From positions 31,423-95,422 of the forward strand of contig VEQT01000002.1 in assembly GCA_018883065.1 (NCBI GenBank): 64,000 nucleotides of DNA, read 5' to 3'. Shown here piece by piece: positions 29,659 to 40,700 of the stretch. The notes beneath the pieces were generated by a model that was given only the letters and a program-made list of their open reading frames with translations, was not told the DNA's origin and did no database searches. The position numbers and the translations under genes are program-made. This DNA is from Flavobacterium sp. (lineage in GTDB: Bacteria > Bacteroidota > Bacteroidia > Flavobacteriales > Flavobacteriaceae). The first letter of the stretch is position 1. Each line of letters opens with the position of its first letter.

Positions 29659-30585
29659 ATGAATCTCTCGCAACAGCAAGCGCAAATTGCCCGTTTTGAC
29701 CACCTAGAATTACTGGCCAACCAAGTGGTTGAAGGTTTTATTTCGGGCATGCACAAAAGCCCATTTCATGGGTTTTCGGCCGAGTTTGCCGAGCACAAGG
29801 TGTACAACCCCGGCGAGAGCACCAAGCATTTAGATTGGAAGTTATTTGCCAAAACCGATCGCCTATATACCAAGCGTTTTGACGAAGAAACCAACCTGCG
29901 CTGCCATTTAATCATCGATAATTCCTCGTCGATGCATTACCCCAAATTAACTGCCAATGAACCATTTTACCAGAGTAAAATTGGATTTGCTGTTTTGGCT
30001 TCGGCAGTATTGATGAATTTACTCAAAAAACAACGCGATGCAGTGGGTTTAAGTTTGTTTTCTGATCGCTACGAATTTTATGCGCCAGAAAAAGGAAGCG
30101 ACCGGCATCACCGCATGATTTTACAGCAATTGGAACACGTATTGGTTGCGCCCAAAGTAGCCAAGAGTACACAAACGATAGCTTATTTACACCAAATTGC
30201 CGAGAAAATTCACCGCCGTTCGATGATCATATTGTTTACAGATATGTTTCAGTTAGAAGATGAAAAGGCTTTGTTTTCGGCTTTGCAACACCTCAAGTAC
30301 CAAAAGCATAAAGTTGTGTTGTTTCATGTAATTGACGAAAAAACCGAATTGCACTTTGATTATGATAACGCCCCGCGCAAATTTATCGACGTAGAAACCG
30401 GTGAATTTGTGAATATTTATGCCGACAACGTCAAGGAAATCTACGAACAAAAGCTTCAAGCCTACTTTAAGCGCCTATCTGAAACCTGTATTCAAAACAA
30501 GATTAAGTACGTTCCGGTGAATGTGGGCGCCGATTTTGAAAAAATTCTTACTACTTACTTGGTTGAAAAACAAAGTTTTGGCTGA
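29659..30585 (+). CDS. DUF58-family (VWA-like) protein
   Basis: HKVYNPGESTKHLDWKLFAKTDRLYTKRFDEETNLRCHLIIDNSSSMHY. Start ATG 29659 preferred over GTG 29632. Confidence 0.9.
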   Translation: MNLSQQQAQIARFDHLELLANQVVEGFISGMHKSPFHGFSAEFAEHKVYNPGESTKHLDWKLFAKTDRLYTKRFDEETNLRCHLIIDNSSSMHYPKLTANEPFYQSKIGFAVLASAVLMNLLKKQRDAVGLSLFSDRYEFYAPEKGSDRHHRMILQQLEHVLVAPKVAKSTQTIAYLHQIAEKIHRRSMIILFTDMFQLEDEKALFSALQHLKYQKHKVVLFHVIDEKTELHFDYDNAPRKFIDVETGEFVNIYADNVKEIYEQKLQAYFKRLSETCIQNKIKYVPVNVGADFEKILTTYLVEKQSFG

Positions 30586-30623
30586 CATTTTGAATTCAGT
30601 AAAAAGAAAATAAAAATAAATAC

Positions 30624-30653
30624 TTGCAGATGTAAAATTCTATCCTATATTTG
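30624..30653 (+). promoter_or_regulatory. Promoter of tRNA-Asp
   Basis: TTG (30624-30626)-N19-TATATTTG (30646-30653). Confidence 0.6.
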
Positions 30654-30691
30654 CAACCGCTAATAAAGTTTCTAGTATACGATAGCAGCAA

Positions 30692-30765
30692 GGTTTGGTA
30701 GTTCAGTTGGTTAGAATACATGCCTGTCACGCATGGGGTCGCGGGTTCGAGTCCCGTCCAGACCG
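30692..30765 (+). tRNA. tRNA-Asp (GTC)
   Basis: Acceptor GGTTTGG/CCAGACC, anticodon arm CATGC-CTGTCAC-GCATG, T arm GCGGG-TTCGAGT-CCCGT. Confidence 0.96.
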
Positions 30766-30776
30766 CAACTTTTGGG

Positions 30777-30806
30777 AAAGCACTTTGGAAACAAAGTGCT
30801 TTTTTG
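30777..30806 (+). terminator. Terminator of tRNA-Asp
   Basis: aaagcactttggaaacaaagtgctttttt. Confidence 0.8.
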
Positions 30807-31030
30807 CCCAAAAAAGGAAATATCCAAGACGATGTTTTAAAAACATCTGAAACGAAAGTTGTGTTGTTTTCGTCTCGTTTTTTAAAATGAGACACGGTTT
30901 AGTAGTTAGACCAATGAAAAGCTTTTCGCTCCGGCGATTAGCTTTTTTGCATTTAGTACCATTTCTGTTCAGTAAATTCAAGATGTTTTTTAGTATCTTT
31001 CCAAACATTTCCCGATTTAAAAGCGATTTT

Positions 31031-34000
31031 ATGAAAAAAACATTCCTTTTTGTTGCATTATTTTTTATTTCATTAGCGGGTCAGGCCCAATTTACACAAC
31101 CCGTTGTAAACAATAATGCCTGCGATTCCAATGGCGATGGATACGAAGTATTTAATTTGTTGAATATTTCATCTGAGATCTTAACGCTAGTCGATCCCCA
31201 ACAATATACGGTGACGCATCACCTGAATCAGCAAGAAGCTTCCCTTGGAATAAATCCAATTTTGCAATCGGATTATACCAATACAGTGTTTGTCCAACAA
31301 ATGCTGTTTGCGCGAATAGTAAATATTCAGACCAACGCGGTGCAAATCATGCCCTATATTTTGCACGCGAACCCTTCGCCACAAGACATAGATTACACCA
31401 TAACAATTTGCGACTACGACAACAATAACGACGGCTTTGCGGTTTCAGAACCTTTAAATTCGTATGATGCAATATTTATTGGGAATAATGCCAATAGTAT
31501 AACATCCTATCACGCTACCCAACTTGAAGCCGAAACCAACCACAATGCCTTGGACGCGTTTGGTCCCTACATGAATCAAAGTCCCTGGACTGAAATTATT
31601 TATGTGCGCGTAACCGACTTATCTACAGGTTGTGTAACCATATCATCCTTGCATCTACAGGTAATCTATTGCGGTACCAATTTTTGCGAAGCCCCTTATG
31701 CGTTACAGGCTGTTGCATCCACCCCAACTTCGATAGCAGTAGAGTGGGCATTTAATACTGTGGCAACCCAAATCGAATTGTATGTAGTGCCTGCAGGATC
31801 ACCTGCTCCAACAGCCAACACCACCTCCACAATTGTATTGCCGCCCACCCAATCAAACACAAGTATTACCGGTTTGCTTTGTAACACCACCTACGATATT
31901 TACCTCAGAAATAGTTGTTCATCTGGACTAAGTAGTTCATGGACATTACTAACAGCTTCAACCGAACCATGCAGTAGTCCGTATTCAAACCCTGTAGATT
32001 TATATGCTTGTGGAACAGGAGTTGTTTCTTGTTTTAACCTCACCGAAAATACACCAGTTATTTTGGGCAATTTAAATCCGGTGAATTACCAAGTTACATA
32101 CCACAGTTCCTATTCTAATGCAAGTGCTGGGATCAATCCACTACTCAATGCAACCCAATATTGTACAGAAATTAACGCGTTTATTTACGTTCGTGTGGTT
32201 GAACTCAGCACAGGTGTAGTAGAGATTAAATCGTTTAGCGTGTATTTGGTTGACGCTCCTCCAATGCCCGATCAAGTGATTACGAATTGCTTCAATGGGC
32301 CTAATGCTACTTCCTGTTGGGATTTAACTCAAGTGGCTACAAATACCAATCAAGACCCACAAAACATCAGTTACTTTTCATCTCAAAATGAGGCCACTTT
32401 AGGCATTAATCCCATTCCAAACCCCAGTTGTTTTGTGAGTATAGTGGGAACACCAACCTTACCCACATTGTATTACCGGGTGTTTTATCCTTTTTCTGGT
32501 TGTTCATCTATTGGACCAATCCAATTGATTTTGATTGATTGTGTTCAGCCCGGCCAGCCACAAAGTTTTGCTCAATGTGTTGATGCAAATGGTACAGCTT
32601 GTTTTATGCTTACTGATAATAATCAACCTATAATTGGAACGCTCAATCCGGCCGATTATACCATTACTTATCACGACTCACCAAACACAGCCGAAGCCAA
32701 TGTTAATCCGTTGTCTTCTCCCTATTGTGTGGGCGAAGGAAACCACGCCATTTATGCCCGTGTAGACAACAACAACGACGCCGGTTACTTTACTACAGTG
32801 TTTTTCTTGAATGTGAATTCCTATTTATATAATCCTACTCCATTAGCTGAGCTAAATCAATGCGATGACAACCTCGATGGCAACATCATCTTTGATTTAA
32901 CCAGTGTGCAAGCTCAGCTTAATTCATCGGCTCCGCTCACGTATTTTGTTAGCGAAGCAGCGGCACAAACCAACACCAATCCAATTGCTAATCCAGCAAC
33001 CTATTCGATTCCTGTTCAGCCCAATGCAAGTGTGATTTACGTACGTGAAAATATCCCAAATGCCTGCGATAACTTGTATAGCTTTCAGTTGCGCACGTAT
33101 TCCAATTGCAATTTAGCGTCCAATTGCATCATGGCCAATTCACTTTGTAACGCCCTTGGGATTCCGTTTATTAATTCAGTAAACACGCAAGTTACAGAGC
33201 CAGGAGCTAGTTACGGCTGTTTAAATACTCACCCAAACCCAACTTGGTTTTATCTGCCGGTTAGCAATCCGGGATCAATAAATCTAATGGTACAACAAAA
33301 TGCTTCAATTTCGTTCAATTCAACTACGTTTGATGTAGACTTTATAGTGTATGGACCCTACACCAGCCCAACAGCTCCATGTTACAACCAACTCACGCCC
33401 GATAAAATCGTAAGTTGTAGTTATTCGGCAGCTGCAACTGAGTATCCGGTAATTCCTAATGCACTACCCGGTCAATATTACTTGTTGATGACTACCAATT
33501 TTAGCAACCAACCCGGTTACATTAAAATATCGGACATCGGAAATGGAAATAGTGGTGGTATCGATTGCTCAGGTATGCGATTAAATGCCTTTTTGGATTC
33601 AAATGCCAATGGTGTGCAAGACAACAATGAACAAAATTTTCCTTTAGGACAATTTCAATACGAGCTAAACCAAAACATGGTGGTTCATAATATTTCATCA
33701 CCATCCGGAATGTATAATATCTACGACACCAATGCGGCCAATTCCTATCAGTTAAATTATGTACTAGATGCAGCCTATGCCAACCAATATCAAGTATTAG
33801 CTTCCTATTCAGATGTACATGTGGTAATAGGTGGCGGCATGACTACCTATAATTTCCCCGTTACAATCTTGCAAACCTACCACGATTTGGCAGTTACAGT
33901 TGTTCCTCTAAGCGCTCCACGTCCCGGGTTTATTTACCAAAATTTAATTACTTTTAGAAATCTAGGAAATCAGGTTGTGGCCAATGCCGTTTTGAATTTC

Positions 34001-34939
34001 ACAAAAGATCCGATGATTAGCATTAGTTCTATTTCTGCCCCTGGTAGTGTGGCCAATGCTACAGGATTTACTTACCCCGTTTCTAATTTACAACCTTTTG
34101 AATCGCGCACAATTACCGTATACATGCAAGTGCCTGTAATTCCTACTGTAAATGCCGGTGAATTTCTTACCAATTCAGCATTAATAACTTCAACAGTTTC
34201 AGATATAATGCCCGAGAACAACAACTCGTTTGCTACTGAAATGGTGATAAACGCTTATGATCCGAATGACAAAGTAGAGTCGCACGGGGAGAAAATTTTA
34301 TTTTCAACCTTCACTGCCTCCGATTATTTGTACTATACCATACGATTTGAAAATACCGGAAATGGCAGTGCTATCAATGTTACAGTAAATGATTTGCTTG
34401 ACGAGCAATTGGATGAAAACTCCATTCAAATGATACGCAGTAGTCATAACTATGTGTTGGATCGGGTAGGCCGAAATTTGAGCTGGCGTTTCAACGACAT
34501 TTTATTGCCGCCATCAATTGAAAATACGGATATTGGTAAAGGATACATTACCTTTAAAATAAAGCCAAAACCTGGTTTTGCAGTGGGCACCATTATTCCA
34601 AATACGGCATCCATCTATTTTGATTTTAATCCGGCCATTGTAACCAATACATTCCTCACCAAGTTTGTATCCACATTAGGTTCAAATGCACCCGATACTG
34701 TTGCATTTTCGCTCTACCCCAATCCGGCCCACAATCAAGTTGCTGTTCGCATAGGCAATTCATCAGCCACTATAGAACGCATCAAAATTATGGACTACAT
34801 GGGTAAAGTTATTTTGCAGCAAGTTGGCGCATCTCCTACCGAAACAGTTGATGTACAACAATTGGCCAAAGGCATATATTTGATTGAAATAACCACAAGT
34901 CTACAACAAGTAGCTACACAAAAATTGGTGGTTCAATAA
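31031..34939 (+). CDS. Large secreted multi-repeat protein with T9SS sorting domain
   Basis: MKKTFLFVALFFISLAGQAQ; fibronectin-III-like and DUF11-like segments; C-terminal YPNPAHNQVAVRIG...GIYLIEITTSLQQVATQKLVVQ. ATG 31031 preferred over 30887. Confidence 0.88.
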   Translation: MKKTFLFVALFFISLAGQAQFTQPVVNNNACDSNGDGYEVFNLLNISSEILTLVDPQQYTVTHHLNQQEASLGINPILQSDYTNTVFVQQMLFARIVNIQTNAVQIMPYILHANPSPQDIDYTITICDYDNNNDGFAVSEPLNSYDAIFIGNNANSITSYHATQLEAETNHNALDAFGPYMNQSPWTEIIYVRVTDLSTGCVTISSLHLQVIYCGTNFCEAPYALQAVASTPTSIAVEWAFNTVATQIELYVVPAGSPAPTANTTSTIVLPPTQSNTSITGLLCNTTYDIYLRNSCSSGLSSSWTLLTASTEPCSSPYSNPVDLYACGTGVVSCFNLTENTPVILGNLNPVNYQVTYHSSYSNASAGINPLLNATQYCTEINAFIYVRVVELSTGVVEIKSFSVYLVDAPPMPDQVITNCFNGPNATSCWDLTQVATNTNQDPQNISYFSSQNEATLGINPIPNPSCFVSIVGTPTLPTLYYRVFYPFSGCSSIGPIQLILIDCVQPGQPQSFAQCVDANGTACFMLTDNNQPIIGTLNPADYTITYHDSPNTAEANVNPLSSPYCVGEGNHAIYARVDNNNDAGYFTTVFFLNVNSYLYNPTPLAELNQCDDNLDGNIIFDLTSVQAQLNSSAPLTYFVSEAAAQTNTNPIANPATYSIPVQPNASVIYVRENIPNACDNLYSFQLRTYSNCNLASNCIMANSLCNALGIPFINSVNTQVTEPGASYGCLNTHPNPTWFYLPVSNPGSINLMVQQNASISFNSTTFDVDFIVYGPYTSPTAPCYNQLTPDKIVSCSYSAAATEYPVIPNALPGQYYLLMTTNFSNQPGYIKISDIGNGNSGGIDCSGMRLNAFLDSNANGVQDNNEQNFPLGQFQYELNQNMVVHNISSPSGMYNIYDTNAANSYQLNYVLDAAYANQYQVLASYSDVHVVIGGGMTTYNFPVTILQTYHDLAVTVVPLSAPRPGFIYQNLITFRNLGNQVVANAVLNFTKDPMISISSISAPGSVANATGFTYPVSNLQPFESRTITVYMQVPVIPTVNAGEFLTNSALITSTVSDIMPENNNSFATEMVINAYDPNDKVESHGEKILFSTFTASDYLYYTIRFENTGNGSAINVTVNDLLDEQLDENSIQMIRSSHNYVLDRVGRNLSWRFNDILLPPSIENTDIGKGYITFKIKPKPGFAVGTIIPNTASIYFDFNPAIVTNTFLTKFVSTLGSNAPDTVAFSLYPNPAHNQVAVRIGNSSATIERIKIMDYMGKVILQQVGASPTETVDVQQLAKGIYLIEITTSLQQVATQKLVVQ

Positions 34940-34956
34940 ACCACGCGTTAATTCAC

Positions 34957-34985
34957 AAAAACCAGCTTACAAATGCTGGTTTTTT
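34957..34985 (+). terminator. Terminator
   Basis: aaaaaccagcttacaaatgctggtttttt. Confidence 0.8.
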
Positions 34986-35050
34986 GTTTGTTTCAAGCTC
35001 GTCTATGTTTTTGATTTATTTACTACTTTTGAGGCGCTAACGACACTATT

Positions 35051-35533
35051 ATGAATGTAAAAGTTGCTTTATTTCTTGTATTGCTTTTCCTAAGTTCCTG
35101 TCAGTACTTGGAAAAAAAAGTGCCCAATAAAGCTGATTTACTAAAAAAAGAGCTACAAGCCATTAATTGGAATCAAGTAGACGAATATCCCTCTTTTGCG
35201 CAGTGTGATTCATTAGCCGATTCGAAAGCCAACCAATCCTGTTTTTTTGACTTTTTGACACAATTGATCCAAGCCCGTTTAGGTGCTGATACCTTGACTA
35301 TAATTTACCCTGAATTGGATACTATACAACTAAAAGTTACAGTTCTGCCCAATGCAACGTTTTCTTTTGAGCCACAAATTTTAGACACCATTGCATACAA
35401 CAAAACCCTAATAGATAGCGTGTTTAAAGCAAGATTAGTAGGGTTTCCAAAAGTGAATCCGGCCATTAAAAGAGGTTTGCCGGTTAAAACACAATTTGTT
35501 TTGCCTGTAGTGATGAAATCGACTCAGCCCTAA
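35051..35533 (+). CDS. Lipoprotein with TonB C-terminal-like segment
   Basis: Lipobox LFLSSCQYL; C-terminal FPKVNPAIKRGLPVKTQFVLPVVM. Confidence 0.5.
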   Translation: MNVKVALFLVLLFLSSCQYLEKKVPNKADLLKKELQAINWNQVDEYPSFAQCDSLADSKANQSCFFDFLTQLIQARLGADTLTIIYPELDTIQLKVTVLPNATFSFEPQILDTIAYNKTLIDSVFKARLVGFPKVNPAIKRGLPVKTQFVLPVVMKSTQP

Positions 35534-36657
35534 GACAATTTTCTGCCTTTCCAGGTATAAGTTCCAGGCAGCACATGCAATGCCACAAAAACACAATAAA
35601 ACGGATAAAGTAAACTACTACAAAGCAGGTAGCGTAAACGTTTAACTGCCGCGTTTTTTTGGGCTTCGCGAATAAGCAACCAATCCATGGTAAATTTTAA
35701 TCCTGTAGCCCATACAAAAGCGACAATCCACACATTTAGAAAAAGGCTATACGTTCCCAATACAATCCAGCTCAAATTACCCAGTAAAACCCAAATGGCT
35801 AAGTCTTTGCCAAATACGCTGCTGTAATTTCCTGTTTTGGAAGCCCATCGGGTGCGTTGAATGAGAAGTTGTTTCCAGCTTTGTTCGGGTTTTGTATAAA
35901 CCAAATGGCATTTGCTTTTCAAGTACTGTACTTTTGACGCGTCAAAGGCCATTGATTTTTGAAGTAAAAACACATCGTCTCCGCTAGCCAAGGAGTCATT
36001 TCCGGTAAACCCCTGTAATTGCTGAAAATGTGATTTAGTATATGCCAAGTTGGCGCCGTTGCATAAAAAGCCCAAACCCATGCCAAAACTGCCTTGGGTG
36101 GCGCCTTGTAAACTGAGCAAATCGAGCAATTGAAATTGATCTAAAAATGTTGAGGTAGACTCATAATGTACCGCCCCAACTACCATATTGGCTGAATGTG
36201 TTTGCAAGTAACTGTCGAGTGTGCTGAGCCAAGTTGTGGGCACTTCACAGTCGGCATCGGTGGTGACGATCCATTGTTTTTGCACAATAGGAATAGCCCG
36301 TGTTATTGCATCTTTTTTGGGTGATTGGCTCAGTCGAATATTCTCCAGTAGGGTTGTTTGTAGGGTTCCATTGGCCGTGCGCCATTGGTACAGTAGCTTT
36401 ACCGATTCGTCAGTTGAAAAATCATCTACAAAAATGAGTTCAAACAACTCGTGTGGGTAATTTAAGTTTTTAAAACTTTCCAGAAGACGAGGCAAATTTT
36501 GAGCTTCATCCCGAAACGGAATGATAATTGAAAAAAAGGTAGAAGGAGTTTTATCTTTACTTTCAAAGGATCTGATTTGCCTTGCTCCCCAAATTAATTG
36601 ACCAATTGTGAGAAAATAACCGCCCAAAAGCAACAAACAAATTAATGGAATCATCAT
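35530..36657 (-). CDS. Family 2 glycosyltransferase, membrane
   Basis: FSIIIPFRDEAQNLPRLLESF, LIFVDDFSTDESV, TDADCEVP, QRTRWASK. Confidence 0.92.
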   Translation of the reverse strand: MMIPLICLLLLGGYFLTIGQLIWGARQIRSFESKDKTPSTFFSIIIPFRDEAQNLPRLLESFKNLNYPHELFELIFVDDFSTDESVKLLYQWRTANGTLQTTLLENIRLSQSPKKDAITRAIPIVQKQWIVTTDADCEVPTTWLSTLDSYLQTHSANMVVGAVHYESTSTFLDQFQLLDLLSLQGATQGSFGMGLGFLCNGANLAYTKSHFQQLQGFTGNDSLASGDDVFLLQKSMAFDASKVQYLKSKCHLVYTKPEQSWKQLLIQRTRWASKTGNYSSVFGKDLAIWVLLGNLSWIVLGTYSLFLNVWIVAFVWATGLKFTMDWLLIREAQKNAAVKRLRYLLCSSLLYPFYCVFVALHVLPGTYTWKGRKLS

Positions 36658-37613
36658 GGGCTGGCAAGGGGTTTAAAATTCAACACAAAATAACTCCCAA
36701 TCAGAACGGGAATTACCACATTCAAAAACCACATTATAGAAGTGATGAGCAATGGAATCCAAGAATTGATTCCCAAAAGACCACAAAAAAATATAGCCAC
36801 GCTACCTTTTACGGCAAAATCCAAAAACTGAAAAGAGGGCAAGGATGACGATAAAAAATAAATACTCGTAACAGCCGACATCAGCGTGAGATAGGGTAAA
36901 TCAACACCAAAAAGTAAAAAGAAAAAATAATATTGATGAGAAAACACTACATAACGACTCAAGCCCAACACGATATTTTTTTGATGGATGCGTTTGGGAA
37001 TTTCATTTATTTTATGCAACAATCGTTCTATCGAGTAGCCTTTAAGGGTGATTTTTTTTGCCGAAAAGAGCAGGCAGATTAACAGCACAAAACCTACAAA
37101 TAAAATCAGTATCGTTTGGGTTCCAAAAATTGGATGCAAGGCATTGAAATAGAGTAGGCCAAATAGTCCAGCGATCACCGTGATAATCATTTGAATTCCG
37201 TTGCAAATCAGATTTAGAAAAAGTATTTTTTTTGTTTTTGTTTTTTGAAAAAAGACTGCTTTTCCGGCATATTCACCAAAGCCGTTGGGAGTGAAAATTC
37301 CAGCAGTTAACGCTGCAAATACATGAACGGCCGATTGGCCGACTGTTATTGCACGAAAACTACCCACCAAGTTTTGCCATTTTATAATCTCAAAATAGCG
37401 ATTCCAAACACTTAAACTCAATACAAATAGCAAAAAGAAAACCGATTGTTGTTCCATCATTTCCCACAATCTATTCCATTCAAGGGTTTTTGAGTTTGAA
37501 ATTTGGTTGTAGATAAAATACAAGGCTGCCAAAACAATACCCCATTTTAAAAGGATTGTTAGTTCATTTTTGTACCGGAAGATCAATTGCCTCATGCGTG
37601 CAAAGAAAACCAA
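36654..37613 (-). CDS. Lysylphosphatidylglycerol synthase TM-like (flippase-like) membrane protein
   Basis: Multi-TM, AALTAGIFTPNGFGEYAGKAVFF; 4-bp overlap with glycosyltransferase. Confidence 0.8.
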   Translation of the reverse strand: MVFFARMRQLIFRYKNELTILLKWGIVLAALYFIYNQISNSKTLEWNRLWEMMEQQSVFFLLFVLSLSVWNRYFEIIKWQNLVGSFRAITVGQSAVHVFAALTAGIFTPNGFGEYAGKAVFFQKTKTKKILFLNLICNGIQMIITVIAGLFGLLYFNALHPIFGTQTILILFVGFVLLICLLFSAKKITLKGYSIERLLHKINEIPKRIHQKNIVLGLSRYVVFSHQYYFFFLLFGVDLPYLTLMSAVTSIYFLSSSLPSFQFLDFAVKGSVAIFFCGLLGINSWIPLLITSIMWFLNVVIPVLIGSYFVLNFKPLASP

Positions 37614-37718
37614 AAAGAGGCAGACTTCCCAACCTTTTGCTTGGTCAAAATGAGCGGTTAAATTGAGTTTGTAGTCTGAATAATTTTTTTACTTTTAGCG
37701 CACTAAAAATCAACCCGA

Positions 37719-40700
37719 ATGAAAAAATATTATCTATTCATATGCTTGTTTAGCGCAAGTATATTTGCACAACAAACAACTACTTGGACAAAAGTGGATC
37801 AGATTACCACTGCTCAGTCCAAAAACAGCTTACGCGAATCATTCCCAAAAAGCTATGCCTTGTATGCAGCTCCTATTGCTTGGATGAAACAGGTCTTGCA
37901 AGCAGCTCCCAACAGAATGGGATCTACCCAATCCAATGTGATTATTCCGGTTCCCAATATGGAAGGTGAAATGGAGCATTTTCGCATATTTGAGTACACC
38001 AATTTTTCTGCTGAATTACAAGCGCGTTTCCCTGAAATACGTTCCTATATAGGAATTGGAATTGAAGATCCCGCGGCACAAATCCGCTTCAGTATGGACC
38101 AAAATGGCTTTCAAGCGATGGTTTTTCGTGTAGGTAAACGCAACGAATTTATTGAGCATTTTTCTGCTGATGGTTCGGTATATGCTTTATTTGAAAGCAG
38201 CCGTGAAAAAGGAAAATTACCCTTCGTTTGTTCAACCATTGACACCCAAATAGCCACGGATTTGGCCGGTAGAACTACCCAATCTAGCTCGGGAGAATTG
38301 CTCACGTTTCGATTGGCCTTGTCTTGTAATGCCGAGTATACTACTTATTTTGGAGGAACTGTTGCCGGCGCTTTGGCAGCAATGAATGCTACTATGACCC
38401 GTGTAAACGGCGTATTTGAAAAAGATTTGGCTATTCATATGAATTTGGTTGACAATACTACTATTATCTATACCAATGCATCTACTGATCCCTACACAAC
38501 AATGGGGCAATGGAATGGACAATTGCAAACTACTTTAACCAATGTGGTTGGTGAATCCAATTATGATGTAGGCCATATGTTTGGTGCAACTGGCGGTGGA
38601 GGAAATGCAGGTTGTATAGGTTGTGTATGTGTAAATGGACAAAAAGGAAGTGGGATTACTTCGCCCTCCGATGCCATTCCTGAAGGCGACACCTTTGATA
38701 TTGATTATGTGGCTCACGAATTGGGTCATCAATTTGGAGGCAATCATTCTTTTTCACATAATGTAGAAGGATCGGGAGTTAATGTAGAGCCAGGTTCTGG
38801 ATCAACCATTATGGGTTATGCTGGAATTACCAGTCAAGATGTACAGCCGCACTCGGACGATTATTTTGTGTATGCCAACATCAAACAAATTCAAGACAAT
38901 ATGGTGGGCAAAACCTGTCCGGTGCGAACCACCTTAACCAATGTAGCGCCAGTTGTAAATGCAGGTGCAGATTACACTATTCCAAAAAGCACCCCTTTTA
39001 TTTTAGATGGGACCGCCACCGATACCGATGGGGATGTGTTAACGTATTGTTGGGAACAAAATGATACCGCCACCAATCAAACGGGTGCCAATAGCGCAGC
39101 ATCAGCAACTAAAACAGGCGGGCCAAATTGGCGCTCCTATACGCCGGTAGCTACATCAAAAAGATACTGTCCGCCCTTGGCTCGAGTGGTAGCAAATGCC
39201 AATACTACACAAGGAGCAGAGATTGCAGTAGAGGCTTTGAGTTCGGTAGCACGTACATTGAATTTTGTGTTGACTGCCCGTGATAATTATGCTGGAGCGG
39301 GTCAAACCAAATCAGATGCGATGCTTGTAACTGTTTCAGCTGCCGCTGGACCTTTTTTGGTTTCGGTACCCAATACAGCAGTTGATTGGCCTGTAGGAAC
39401 CAGCCAGGACGTAACTTGGGACGTGGCCGGCACTACTGCCAACAATGTAAATGCAGCTACTGTTGATATTTATTTGTCAACCGATGGCGGATTTACCTAT
39501 CCCATTCAATTGGCAAGTGCAGTTCCAAATGATGGAACAGAAACCATTACAGTGCCCAATAACATTGGATCAACCAACCGAATTATGGTAAAAGGACACA
39601 ACCATATTTTTTATGATATTTCGAATACCAATTTCACCATTTCGGAGGCTTTGGTTGACTTTACAATCAATGCCATTGGCGGAAATACTGCTCAAGCGTG
39701 TGCTGGAACAGCAGTAGAGAAAGCCATTCAATTTACCACCTATTTGGGTTTTGCTGATAATACTAGTTTTACAACGAGCGGTGCGCCTGCAGGATCCGTG
39801 GTGACATTTAACACTAACCCGATCAACGCGACGGGAATTGTGTTGATGAGTATAGACAATACAACGGGAGCAACTCCAGGAATTTATCCAATTGTGGTTA
39901 CAGCTTCGTCTGGTTCAATTGTAAAAACCATTACCATCAACTTTCAATTGTTTGCTTCTAGCTTTGTAGGGGTAAACTTAACGAGTCCAGCCAATTTAGC
40001 CGGAAGTCAAGCGACATCCTTAACCCTTTCATGGACTGCCGATGCCAATGCCACTTCCTACGATGTTGAGGTGTCCACTGATGCTGCATTTGCAACACTA
40101 GTAGCTACGGGAACAGCCTCATCAAACAGCTATGCCATTTCTGGTTTGAGCAACCAAACCGATTATTTCTGGCGTGTGCGTCCATTAAATTCGTCTTGTT
40201 CAGGAGAGTTTAGCACAGCCAATCAATTTACAACCGGTAATATTTTGTGTGCAACTCTGCCTTCGGCCAACGTGCCTTTGACTATTGCAACTACAGCCAA
40301 CGTGACCGTAAATTCTACTTTGGCGGTAACTGAAAACCTCACGTTGACCGATGTTAATGTGAGTGTAAATATTACGCACTCTTGGGTTCGTGATTTGACC
40401 CTAACATTAATTAGCCCCGCTGGAACAGCTGTTCAATTGGTGGCTCGTCCGTGTACCAATGTGGCCTTAAATGACATCATAGCTACCTTTGACGATGCGG
40501 GAATCCCGATAGCCTGTGCCAATAACCCGGCCATTTCTGGCACAGTAAAACCTACGCAAGTATTATCAGCCTTTAACGGGCAAAGTTCGCAAGGAACATG
40601 GACGCTGCGTGTTTTGGATTCGGCCAATCAAGATGGTGGGTCAATTGTGGGTTGGAGTTTAAATCCATGTGGAATTCAAGTGCCGTTGGGTGTTGACCAA

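Noticed and set aside
30596-31008. Minus-strand ORFs (WTGLEPATPCVTGMYSNQLNY, GRDSNPRPHA) overlapping the tRNA
   Set aside because: Antisense translation of tRNA-Asp and its terminator, a familiar spurious ORF, not a gene.
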